Of a stretch of DNA of 64,000 bases, positions 32,151-43,033 are shown piece after piece (within the stretch, counting starts at the first letter, position 1; every line of letters begins with the position of its first letter). Location: assembly GCA_023525975.1 (NCBI GenBank), contig CM042018.1:74469001-74533000 (forward strand), given 5' to 3'. Both the position numbers and the translations under genes were made by a program. This stretch comes from Smallanthus sonchifolius (Eukaryota; Streptophyta; Magnoliopsida; Asterales; Asteraceae). Below the pieces are notes generated by a model. It was not told the DNA's origin, did not search any database, and saw nothing but the letters and a program-made list of their open reading frames with translations.

Positions 32151-34325
32151 ACAAGTATCATTGGAAATGAATAAAAATGACTTAGTATAGCAGTTACTCT
32201 TTGAACTGAAATTTCAGAATTAGAAATTTTTCCCAAGTGTTGGTCCTGCGTACTTAGCAAGTACGCACGAATTTCCTTTTGCGTAGTTAACAAGTATGCA
32301 TGAATTGCTTCTTGCGTACTTGCTAAGTGCGCCGGAAACACACTTGGTGAAAAATTTCAGAATTTGAAAAATCAACAGGAGTTCAAACAACGGGTAGATT
32401 AGGTCGCCACTAGGTCGGAATTGATGATTCTAGCCTATGGGACCAACATCAACACCAAAACGCTGCTTTACTTGTCCAATTTTGACCTAAATTAACACTT
32501 AGATGAAACGACGATCAAACGAGGTTCAAATGGCAAAATCAAAGACTAAAATGGACGATTAAGGGTCTAGTACGGGTTCTATACAATTTTTAGGTATCAA
32601 GTTTTATCAAAACAACCAATGATTTGTTCAAAACTGCGATTCAAACCCTAATCAATTTTACAGTTGAAATCGGTCCATACTAAGTGATTATGTGGATGGA
32701 TTAAGCCTAGTTTCTCACTGAATTGATTTTAATGAAATGATGAAACTAGCAACGGGACGAAAAATCGGTTTAGGAACACATTAATTTTTGAGTAAAAGTC
32801 GGAGGGAATTTGAACCGGTTTGAAAGTGATGAAACTCTGAAAATTTTTCTAAGTCCAGTTTATATACCCCACGCAAAAAGGTCGTGCGTACTTAGCAAGT
32901 GCGCACGCTTTAACTCTTGCGTACTTACAAGTGCGCAAGACTTAACTCTTGCGTACTTGTTAAGTACGCAGGACTTATTTCATGCGCACTTACAAGTACG
33001 CACAAACCCTTAAGTGCGCAGGCTTTCAACTCAAATTTATGAAGATTTTCAAATCAAATAACGAACAAGATAAAAGTATTCAATCATGAGGATTCAAATA
33101 CAATTCAGGAAGGTTAAACACAAATATTTTTGGCTTTTCTGAATAAAATTGAACTATGCATAAACTTAAAATCTTTTTGATCTTTTCTCATAGAAATATA
33201 CAAGTATTCACACAAACTATTTTTGATCAAAGACACGAGCAGAGGATCATATCAGGCTATCTTTTAGCAAAAGTGATACAATATAAACATCAAAGAATAT
33301 GGGATCATGTCATGGATTACTCTTTATGCATACGTAATAAGCATATAAACAAGTAATTCAAGTTGACAATATTATAAGATTTGAAACTATATGCATCTTT
33401 GTATCACGTTCTTGTGTATTAAGGTATTAATTATAAGATATACAACGAGTACCCCACTGATATGCTACAATAATGTAAATTGCACTATCTCAAGGCATCT
33501 AAGATTTTCCTAACGATTTTCTAAATTTTCAGAATGAAGTTACATCTATTAGCACAGGAAAAATCAAGTAGAATCCATAAGGATTATCAGGAATCATAAG
33601 ATTCAGAATCAAGGGATTCATATGTCTTGGTTTCATATGATTTTCTTCATTGAATATCGGTATGATGATTCATGATAATGAGTATGGTGTTTGAATAAGG
33701 TAAGGAAATCCAACTTTTATCTGGATTTAATTTCAATGAATCAGGAGTGATTCAAGGGTGAATACATGCTTAACGGTTGATGTAGAGACATGTCTTGATT
33801 CAACTCTCCTTGCATACTTGTGAGTATGGGCAGTGAGATGAACCGCATTAGTTGTGCTAACGACATAACCCGAAACTGATCTCAAAAGAAAATTGTTGCC
33901 AAAATCTAACATCCTTTATCTGATAATGATCTTTTCTATTCTTTTACGCACACACACTAGCAAACATGGGTTCAAATCACAGTTGTAATTTAGATTTAGT
34001 TTTCACACTACAAGTGATTCAAAGACGCATACAGCCTACTGGCAATTTAAATTACTTGTAAATAAGCAGATTAAAAAACATAATAATTTAAACAATTAAG
34101 TAAGCATGACGCAATCATTTCCCATATGAGCAGTCTATGACGTTTAGATCATTTCTGATGTACTATCATTTCCTCTTTTCTCAAGTTAACTTTGAAATTT
34201 TCTCCATTTTCTATTTTGTTTTTGATTTTGTAAAATATTTTAAAAACTAAAAGAACTATACAGAAAATTTAAAAGAAATAAAATTTAACTTCCATGAATT
34301 GAATTGATTTAAGAAAAAATAATTT
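32151..34325 (-). other. Element B non-coding spacer between pol and ORF2
   Basis: About 2.2 kb with no credible ORF. It has palindrome clusters at about 32245-32335 and 32880-33020, a TATA box between them (32859-32866), and several blocks shared with the A and F spacers. Shared blocks include the CTTTATCTGATAATGATCTT region near 33911, the GTACCCCAC region near 33449 and the ATGGGCAGTGA region near 33826. Confidence 0.75.
32859..33020 (-). promoter_or_regulatory. Putative internal promoter for ORF2 (element B)
   Basis: Sense order: a run of GCGTACTT/GCGCACTT palindromes and half-palindromes (33020 to about 32884), about 18 bp, then GGTATATAAACTGG. The arrangement and spacing copy the element's own LTR, where the palindromes are followed after about 14 bp by TATAAATA. 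Transcription from here would make an RNA starting about 700 bp before ORF2, whose leader could use the acceptor at 32118. Confidence 0.6.
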
Positions 34326-36234
34326 TCACTCAGGATTGAACATTCCTATCAAATTGACAAGATGCTCAAAACGGGATCGATCAAATGCCTTTGTGAAAAG
34401 GTCAGCAAGATTGTTATCCGTGTGAACTTTTACAAGTTCAATTAAATGCTTTTTAGCACAATCACGGATGAAATGATGGCGAATTTCTATATGTTTAGTT
34501 TTGGAATGTTTCACCGGGTTATTTGTGATGGACATGGTGGCATTATTGTCAATGAATAAAGGAGTTCTAGTGAAGTTTAAGCCGTAGTCTCTCAATTGCT
34601 GCTGAATCCACAATATCTGAGAACAACCGCTTGCCGCAGCAATGTACTCTGCTTCACAAGTTGAGACAGAAACCGTTGACTGCTTCTTGCACTGCCAGGA
34701 GACCAGTCTCTCTCCTAAGAATTGACATCCACTAGAAGTTGACTTTCTGTCAAGGTTACAACCGCCATAGTCTGAATTAGTGTAGGCTTTGAAGTCGAAT
34801 GACTGCTGCTTAGAGTACCAAATACCCAATCGAGGTTTCCCTTTCAAGTATCTGAAAATTCTCTTCACGGCTATCATATGTGACTCCTTCAGTTGAGACT
34901 GAAACCTTGAGCATAAGCACACATCAAACATTATATCGGGTCTTGAAGCTGTGAGATACATAAGTGATCCAATCATCCCATGGTACAATCTAAAATCCAC
35001 ATCCTTTCCATCTTTGTCAGGATGCAGACCATGATTGACTGGGATAGGTGTGCCTTAAGTACTGCTATCATTAATCTTATATTTTGACAAGATGTCCTGC
35101 ACGTACTTTGTTTGATGTAGATAAATGCCATCCTCTCTTTGACAGACTTGCAGACCCAGGAAGAACGACAATTCACCCATGTTACTCATTTCAAACTTAG
35201 ACTTCATCACCTGTTCGAATTCCCTACACATCCCTTCATTGGTAGATCCAAAAATAATGTCGTCGACGTAGACTTGTACAAGAAGAATGTCACCTCCTGC
35301 TTTCCTAATGAAGAGGGTCGAGTCAGTCTGTCCACGGTTGAAACCATTAGACAGTAGATGCTTAGATAATGTCACATACCATGCCCGCAGTGCTTGATGA
35401 AGACCATAAAGTGCTTTGTCGAGCTTATACACTTTATTGATATTATGCGGATCTTCAAAGCCGGGAAGTTGAGTGACATAGACCTCTTCATGAACTTTTC
35501 CATATAGGAAAGCACTCTTCACATCAAGTTGATAGACCTTGAAGCCGACATATGTGGTATAAGCCAAGAACAGTCGAATGGCCTCAATTCTAGCAACTGG
35601 GGCATATACTTCTGTGTAATCCAAGCCCTCTTGTTGGTAAAAACCCTGAACAACCAATCTTGCTTTGTTCTTCACAACCACATGATGATCATCCGTCTTG
35701 CATTTGAACACCCATCTGGTTCTAATTGGCTGGAAACCTTTTGGTAAGTCAACCAAATCCCACACGTGCAACTTTTGGAATTGAGATAATTCATCTTGCA
35801 TCACCTCAATCCAGCAGTTGTCTGTCAGAGCCTCCTTCACATTCTTCGGCTCTAACTGGGATACGAATGTAGCATGCATACATGTTTCCATGACACAAGT
35901 GTCAAGTATCTCCGAGTAAAGACTAGTGTTCTCTGCATTGGTTCGATGACGAGTTTGAACACCGGCATGAGGATCACCAATAATGTTGTCGATTGGATGA
36001 TTCTTATGCACTCTCGTCTCTGGTACATTTGGTTCCTGAATTTCTGAATCAAGATTTGTGCTTAACTCCCCTATTTCCTGTGTTCCAGAAGAAGAAGATT
36101 CAATGTTAATTGGATCAGCTGGAGCTTCATTTCCTACAGTTGTGTTAGGATTAGCTTGAGCGTCATCTCCATTAACATGATCATCTTCAATGTTATCACT
36201 GTCATGAGTTCCATATGCAGATGCATCATTGGAA
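34326..36234 (-). pseudogene. Element B reverse transcriptase and RNase H
   Basis: The RT begins around NCWIEVMQDELSQFQKLHVW. It has RWVFKCKTDDHH, QEGLDYTEVYAPVARIEAIR, YQLDVKSAFLYGKVHEEVY, LDKALYGLHQALRAWY and the catalytic VYVDDIIFGSTNEG. A stop with frame change near 35055 leads into RNase H (YLTASRPDIMFDV, CEAEYIAAASG, TKHIEIRHHFIRDCA) ending GMFNPE. RT is almost uninterrupted here and is the best-preserved RT in the window. The upstream part of this frame is the variable integrase-RT linker. Confidence 0.92.
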
Positions 36235-37654
36235 TCATGAGTTACAATCGCCGCCACCCAATAATTCATAAACATTTGCGGCGTCAAATGCAGATAGATC
36301 AGGAAGATTGAATGACTTGGATAGAGCATCATAATCAAAACCCCAAGCTGGACCTGTAGGTTCTGGTGGAATGCTGTGTTTACTGCAATCCACTTCAAAC
36401 CATTCCTCGACAGTACGAGTTCCTATGTTGTACACTCTCTTGCAAGGCGAGTTGGCAACGTATCCTAAGAAGATGCCTTCCTCCGCTTTTGCATGAAACT
36501 TAGACTGGCGGTCTTTGTATTGTAGCAACAAGGAACAGGGACTACCAAAAGGAACTAGGTAATCAAGATTGGGAAGTCAATTGTTGATCAACTCGTAACA
36601 AGTCTTGTTGTGCCTCTTCATAACCAGATCTCTGTTCAAGACGTGACAAGCTGTATTAACTGCTTCTGCCCAGAAAGTGTCAGGAAGCTTTGTATCCGAC
36701 AACATAGTCCTTGCAGTCTCAATCAGTGTTCTGTTCTTTCGTTCAGTAACTCCATTCCACTGAGGCGTGTACGGCGCGCTGAAAAGCTCCATCAATTTAT
36801 TCTTGAACTCAGTTCCGTTGTCACTTCTTATTCTTCTAACCTTCAGCTTGCAAAGGGATTCCAAGCTCAGGATCAGGTATTGAAGAATATCAGCAGTCTC
36901 GTCCTTAGTACCTAAAAAATGCACCCAAGAAAAACGTGAGAAATCATCAGTTACAACCAGACAGAACGACATACCTCCAATACTCCTGATACTTATGGGG
37001 CCAAACAGATCCATGTGTGATAGCTCCAAAGGGGTATCAATGGAGTTTTGGAGCTTGGGCTTGTGAGACTTTCGCTGCTGTTTGCCCTTTTTACAAGGCA
37101 TACAGTCATTTGCAACGGTAAATCTCAGCTTATGAACCCCGGTTACCAAACCGTTTCGGACAAGTTGGTTCCTTTTACGATACGAAATATGTCCGAGTTT
37201 CCTATGCCACAAGATAGAGTCAAGCTCTATCGCTTTGGTAAGCAAGCAAGTAGCAACTGATGAGGTGGTTGTTGCCACGCTCATATCAATCTGATAGGTG
37301 TCGTTTGTCCTTGGCGCTCTCATCAGGATCCAATCATCAGGAACTTCAAAACCAGGCTTGAGAATCAAGCATTCATTCTTATCAAACATCACCGAGTACT
37401 CCTTGTCGCACATTTGGGAAACACTCAGCAGGTTATGCTTCAGCTGCTCGCAAAAGTTGACATTGTCAAAACTGACACAACCATTTGATACCATGCCTTA
37501 ACACATGATACTACCGCCTTTTTTCTCCAGCAAAGGCCACATAGCCACCTATGAATGGTTTCACGTCTTGAATCAAGGCCATGTTTCCTGTCATGTGCCG
37601 GGAGCATCCACTATCTACATACCAGCGGTTAGAGATAGTACCCTTCGGACGTCC
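36235..37654 (-). pseudogene. Element B protease and integrase
   Basis: The protease begins with WYVDSGCSRHMTG near 37620, then a frameshift and stop near 37500. The frame at 37494-36577 holds the pre-integrase zinc segment (LWHRKLGHISYRKRN, CMPCKKGKQQRKSH) and the integrase core: LSHMDLFGP, IRSDNGTEF and TERKNRT for the D-D-E triad. TFWAEAVNTACHVLNR and EGIFLGYVANS follow after a stop near 36577. At the boundary with gag, CAG|GGACG stands where A and F have TAG|GGACA. Confidence 0.92.
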
Positions 37655-37675
37655 CTGCACGAGTCACAAAAATAA

Positions 37676-39200
37676 TTAGTTAGATCTGGATACCCAAGCC
37701 ATAGTGGTCTTGGGTCGTCCATCCTTTTCAAAATAAGCTACCTCTTTTAACTCACAGTCGTGATGACTGTTCGAAATGGATGAATCTTTAAAAGAATTAG
37801 GACTAGGAGATTGAGAATTTTTTAATTTGTTAGTCCAGGACCTCTTCTGTTACTTAGCTGGAACAATAGACTTATGGTCAACAACAGCAGGTGAACTTGT
37901 GGAAGCTTCACCTGATTGAACTCCAGTCAGCTGTTCTAGCTTTCTCAACCTCTTATTCCTTCTCCTTCTCTGTGGCTTAGAGAGTTTCACCACAGGTTTC
38001 TCACCAGTACGTGTACTACCAGAGGTAGATATACAAGGTATAGTAGGTTGCTTTACCTTTGTTGAAACAGATGGTTTGGCCTCAGATGTGATCTTTGGCC
38101 TTTCCATAGGTTTAACTGGTGGTTTCACCACATTTTGTTTTGGACATTTGGGAGGTTTCACTGATGGCGACTTAGGGATGACAACCGGTTGTGAAACAAT
38201 AGGCCGTTTACCTTGGTTCTTAGAAGGGCAGTTCACAAAAATGTGACCAACCATACCACAGTGAAAAGAAGTTCTCTTGTCTGTGTAAGTTCTCCTGTAA
38301 GGCTCATTGGATCTGGCATTAGATGACTCAGCATGATGAGCAGGAGGAGTTGGTTTGTGAACAGAAGTTTGACCCGAAACAGATTGGTTCTTGGGAGTAT
38401 AGTATTTTTGCAAATTTTCTTTGTAACCAAGCCCAAAGTGAGCTGAAAAAGCCTTTTTCTTTACTTGATTAAGATTTTTATACCCCCCATAAAGCATTAC
38501 CTTTAATTTATCATTAGATTCAATGATATCGGGTTCAGTTAGAATACAGTTATCACTATTAGTGTTAATGTTTTTCTTGACTGTCTGTTCAGATAGCAAC
38601 TCCTCAGATACTACTCCTTCAGGGCAAGTGTTAACCGACCCATCATCAGAAGCAGTAAAGAACTCCTCATCAGATGCGGAATTGGACTTACTTGAGGAAT
38701 CATCCCTTTTAGAGGAGTCATCCTTTCCTGAGGACTCATCAAGACAAGTTAGATCAATGTCTACTAAGCCGTTGACAAATTTCCCGCTAACTGGTGGAGG
38801 AATGGCATTAGTACCCAACCCTAAGCCATTCATTTGTCTCACTACAGATTCGTAGTGTTCCACCACAAAACGTGAATTTTTCAACTTCTCATTAGTACAT
38901 TTCAACTGTAAGATCTCATTTTGCAGCTTGTTGATCTCATTGTTCCTTTTCTCTAACCCCTTGTATGCAATATCCAAGTGAAGATGTTGATCGCTCATTT
39001 TAAGTGAATAATCACATTTTTCTTTCTTCAATGTTTTAATTGAATCTTTAAATCATTTTTTGTTTTCTTTGTAGCTTAAAGCTGCAATACGAAGGGGTTC
39101 GACTTTGTCTTGAAGTTTAGAGTTTTCAATTTTTAAGCCTAGACATTTGGAACAAGAAATGACAGAAAAAGGATTAGAATCTACCTCACTCGATGAACTT
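37676..39200 (-). pseudogene. Element B distal gag: coiled coil and second zinc knuckle
   Basis: The counterpart of A's distal gag. It has an MAIGEAISSSSEVD start region, a coiled coil (LDIAYKGLEKRNNEINKLQN), acidic serine-rich sequence, a damaged knuckle SFHCGMVGHIFVNC (first Cys is Ser) and a proline/lysine-rich tail ending LSKPQRRRRNKRLRKLE. After a stop at about 37850 the frame reaches GRPKTTMAWVSRSN and TAA at 37676-37678. A stop near 39053 and a one-base frameshift near 39225 break it. Confidence 0.83.
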
Positions 39201-39219
39201 ATTGCCTCTCCAATAGCCA

Positions 39220-40749
39220 TTAGGGCAACAGCAGAAGTAGACTCTTTATGTCAGCCACAGAAGCTTCCTTTTCCTTAGCTTCCTTCTCCTTAGCTTCCTT
39301 TTTCTCAGCTTCCATCATCTCCATGATCTCAGCCATGAGGCCAACCTGAGTTTGTGCAATGATAGCATCCTCCAGATGAACACCCGAATCAAAGCTGTCG
39401 TCCTGTTGAGCTACCAGTGCATTGGACGTTCCAGTTTGGCTTTGATTGTGGTTGTTTGAGTTGTTGTAGCCATGGTTGTTTCCTTTGCTAGGTCTGGTGA
39501 AACCCGAGGCAGGTGCTCTGTCTTTTTGACCTTCACGAGCAAAGTGTCCATAGTTCAGACACTTGTAGCATTTGGCCTTGGATTTTTCAAAACCAACCTT
39601 GGCATTAGAATGTCTGCCAATGAACTTTCTTCCTGTTCTGTTCAGGAAACGCTTGGCTCTCCTCAATATCATGGCCATATTCCACTGAATATCCATGTCC
39701 TCCATGTCATCAGGATCCACTTGATTAAAATCTTCTTCAATCATCTCGGGATCTGTAAGCTTGCCACCTATGAAGTTCTTGTAGGCCAGCATACAAGATG
39801 AAAATAGTGCTACATGATCTTCAGCTATTTTGGCTATAGCTGATAGGTTAGCTGAAGTTGTAGCAGGAGGATTTCTTGAGGGATGTTGTTGATAAGATCC
39901 AGAACCAGATCCGGATGCTGCATAACATGCATGACCAGCACAAGTTTTTACAGTTTCTTCCTCATGAGAGTTTCCAGAGAAAAGGGCAGTTCCAGAGCCC
40001 GATGACTTGGTTGTAGAAGACGTCCCATGATACATAGAAGGGTCTTGTATCTGGGGTCTTCCTGAGCTCTCCTTTCTTTTTAGGTTCATGTCATGAGCTT
40101 GAACCTTTCCAATTACCTCATCAATTGTCATCTCATATAATTTAGGATTCTCTCTCATCAGGGTTGTATACATCTCAAACTTGGGAGGCAAAGCATCTAG
40201 AAACTTTTCAACTAATTGTTCATCAGGATACTTTAGCTCAAAAGCTTTCAACTCGGTCTGCAGATGATAGAATCTAGAGATGAGCTCGTCTATAGATTCG
40301 TTCTCCAGAAATCTGAAGCACTCATACTGCTTCCTGAGAAGACCCCTTTTACTTTTCTTGATGTCACTATTGTCCTCGAATCTTTTCTGTAATGCCTTCC
40401 AAAGATCCTTGGAGTTATCATATCCTCTGAAACTGTGGAATAACTCCCTAGTCAAGGCCATAGTGATAGAACCGTGAGCCTTCTTCTCTCGATCATAAAC
40501 TTTCTTTTCTTCTTCGTCGAGTTTAGAGATAGGCTTGGGCATTACTACATCAAGGTAAATATGTGTGGGATGCTTATATCCCTCAAGGATTGGTATCCAT
40601 AGCGATGAGTAGGTATAAGAAATGTTGTGCTCAAAACGTGCTTTCCAATTAGAATAATCATTTACGTTCATCAACTTGGGCGGTTTCTATGGTGTACCGA
40701 TCTCATTATCATAGTTTAAAAGGTTTCCAAGATTCTGAAGATTCGACAT
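39220..40749 (-). pseudogene. Element B gag, capsid region and first zinc knuckle
   Basis: Starts MSNLQNLGNLLNYDNEIGTP at 40749, with a TAG after P at about 40690 where A has Q. Capsid motifs include DYSNWKARFEHN, LWIPILEGYKHP, LWKALQKRFEDN and LPPKFEMYTTLMREN. DMEDMDIQWNMAMILRRA precedes the knuckle CYKCLNYGHFAREG, whose last Cys is Gly. Before the frameshift near 39225 there is a short lysine/glutamate repeat (EKKEAKEKEAKEKEA), encoded by an internal DNA duplication. Confidence 0.92.
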
Positions 40750-41315
40750 AGTGAACACTTAGTCAAATTTCAGAAAAATCAGACACTGTTGTGCACTTGA
40801 TATTGGCCTTGCGCACTTGAGAAATGGTCTTGGGTATTTAAGATTTGCTCTTGCGTACTTGATAAGTACGCAGGAGTAAATTATAAGTAGCAGGATATAA
40901 CTTAAGTTCGTACAAGATTAGTCTTGCGCACTTGTAAGTACGCAGGAGATTAATCTTGCGTATTTAGTAAGTACGCAACAGAACTGTACTTTTTGCGAGA
41001 AATGGTAAGTACGCACGACACCTTTTCAGCAACTCTCACCAAACTATTCTGGTCATTGGAAAAATCGTCGGAGATGGTAAAAATTGGACTGATGAACAAT
41101 GCAAATGAGCCAAAGGGTCAGAAACTTGTTTCTAACCAACCTTTGATACTCAAATCACTTAAATACACAACAAAATTTGGTTTTTGAGTGATTTTTGCTT
41201 CTAAAATAGTGCTCAAGAGCTACCCCTATTTTATCACAAAAATACCTCCTTTTGCTTGTAAAATCTATGTAGAAACTCTCCAAACTCACTCACAACACTC
41301 AAAATCAAGAGCAAT
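40750..41315 (-). other. Element B 5' leader with palindromes
   Basis: About 565 bp between PBS and gag. GCGTACTT-type palindromes and half-sites occupy about 40795-41010, immediately before gag, as in A and F. A donor-like GGAG|GTATTT lies near 41247. No ORF is supported here. Confidence 0.75.
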
Positions 41316-41329
41316 GCTCTGATACCACT
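41316..41329 (-). other. Element B primer binding site (tRNA-iMet)
   Basis: TGGTATCAGAGC on the minus strand, two bases inside the 5' LTR. Confidence 0.95.
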
Positions 41330-41875
41330 TGTAGGTCCCTCGGGTGTGGCGGATCGTTACATGCAAGTAGGTCTACTAGTCGGATCGGGTGCGGAATACC
41401 CGTGACTAGGCGGAGAGTCTTACTAAAACAATGTAAACCAACAAGAGAATCACTTTAAACGTTCTTTTTATTATAAACACTTGAAGATTACAGAGAGAAG
41501 TACTGAGATTACAATTTGCGTATTTGCTATTCTGATTGCCTATATCTGTGTACTTATCTACTGTCAACCATTCCTATTTATACATGACCTGATGCCTGCG
41601 CACTTAGCAAGTGCGCAGGGCAATTTGCTCATGCGTACTTAGCAAGTATGCATAGGTATTCTTGCGTACTTGCTAAGTACGCAGGAGCTTTCTCCTGCGC
41701 ACATACAAGTGCGCCAAACACTTAGAGAATTATGCAACATTCAATATGTAAAAGTAAATACAACTTGATAAACTAATACATAAAGAATCTTACATACAAA
41801 GACAATTACAAACATTAAAGTACAAACTAAGACTCAATCTATCCAGAGTGTTTGTCACAGGAAAGTGCTTCAACA
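41330..41875 (-). repeat. Element B 5' LTR
   Basis: 546 bp. The palindromes at about 41597-41715 include GCGCACTTAGCAAGTGCGC and GCGTACTTGCTAAGTACGC. TATAAATA at 41575-41582 follows in the direction of transcription. Confidence 0.96.
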
Positions 41876-41880
41876 GGCTT

Positions 41881-42414
41881 TCCATTAGAGGATTAAGACA
41901 AAGTTAAAGGTTCAAGAATTTACCACAACAAGTGTCGGATTGATGGAGATCGGCTACAACATGTGTCGACGGCAACTGGGTTGATCTTCGGCGGCTTCTA
42001 CAGTGATTCTGCCTCGTCCGGTGTGTGCAATTGCTCTAATGACGATCGAATGAAGTGCGCAGAGTGGTAGATTGTGAGGTTATCACACGAATTCGTCGAA
42101 TTTGATTGTCTTCCATGAACGTGTCAATGGTTATGACTTGAATTAGCATTATTAGGTTTAATTCGACTTAATGTCGATGATTAGGGGTTTAAAGACGAAC
42201 GTTATGTTTTTAATGTCCAATTCGGTTATTAATTTGGACGAATTTCAGTTATCAGTCGTGAACTTGGATCAAAGAACGCACGGTTTGACTTTTGAAAGTC
42301 AACAAAATCAAAGTTAGCTTAATTACAGAACTAGTCCCTGAGGTTTCATGTTCTTGAGTTTAGACAATGGCAGAATTGGTCCCTCAAGTTTGGATGGAGT
42401 TAGAACTTTGTTAG
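41881..42414 (-). repeat. Element G LTR, continued
   Basis: This resumes after element B (TSD GGCTT) and stops at element E. It has no ORF. It is probably still the gypsy LTR, because both flanks of B must be continuous and no LTR end was seen, but it could include host DNA beyond an unrecognised LTR end. Confidence 0.5.
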
Positions 42415-42501
42415 TGTAGGATCGTGAAAGTACAAGATGGTTCTGTTCTTAGTTGAAATTGGTGGAAACAATAACAACTACACAAGTATAATCGAGTAAA
42501 T
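42415..42501 (-). repeat. Element E 3' LTR, distal fragment
   Basis: 87 bp matching the first part of the C-family LTR (21457 onward), cut by element F after TAAAT. It resumes at 55778. Confidence 0.93.
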
Positions 42502-42992
42502 TGTAGGTCCAGGTAACTCAACTACTGATCGAACTCGTGATATGACGTTGCTATAACACGAAGTGCGGAATCCTTCGTGTTAACGTTTGTATACTAACCG
42601 ACAATTCAAACAACACGCGTAAATAAACTTCTCAAATATATTCAGATTCACAATGGTTTACAGACTCAGTCTGACAAATCTCTCTCTCGGTTCTCTCTGT
42701 TCTGTTCTATATCTAATGACTCTATAAACACATATATATAGAAACTAACCTGCTGTAAGAGAACTTATTAATTTCACCTGAAACAGACTAAGCGAACTTA
42801 AAAAGTTCGCCTCAGTTAGACCTAGGCGAACTTATTAAGTTCGCCTCTGATAGACCAAGCGAACTTAACAAGTTCGCCTCTAGGCTCACTAGTAAAAACA
42901 CTTAGCAACTTTATACATTTACATATTAAAAACACAAAGACATAAAATCTAACTATTACAAGCTTTTATCATTAGAAATCTATGTCCTAACA
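42502..42992 (-). repeat. Element F 3' LTR
   Basis: 491 bp, starts TGTAGGTCCAGG and ends CCTAACA. It has TATATATA at about 42735 and four partly decayed palindromes at about 42760-42880. Confidence 0.97.
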
Positions 42993-43003
42993 GACTCCCC
43001 CTT
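42993..43003 (-). other. Element F polypurine tract
   Basis: AAGGGGGAGTC on the minus strand, identical to that of A, abuts the LTR. Confidence 0.9.
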
Positions 43004-43033
43004 GACAATAGCTTGATCTTCTGTCTTCAGTCT

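Larger units (their letters stand above)
19201..41875 (-). mobile_element. Ty1/copia element B with extra 3' ORF, carrying nested C and D
   Basis: Bounded by LTRs of 535 bp (19201-19735) and 546 bp (41330-41875), with TSD GGCTT at 19196-19200 and 41876-41880. Without nested element C it is about 13.5 kb. The order matches A: gag, protease, integrase, RT, RNase H, spacer, ORF2. It belongs to a different family from A and F; proteins align along their length but are clearly diverged. About 25 substitutions separate the LTRs by eye, plus an indel of about 11 bp that removes half a palindrome in the left copy. It inserted into the LTR of gypsy element G. Confidence 0.96.

Noticed and set aside
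19201..41875. Two adjacent copia elements rather than one element with a nested insertion
   Set aside because: The GGCTT duplication outside 19201/41875 and the GGAAG duplication outside 21457/30596 show one element with another inside it, and the two halves of ORF2 join at the insertion point.
41881..42414. Host gene or promoter between elements B and E
   Set aside because: No ORF or gene-like signal is seen. It must be continuous with the sequence left of 19196, which is LTR-like.
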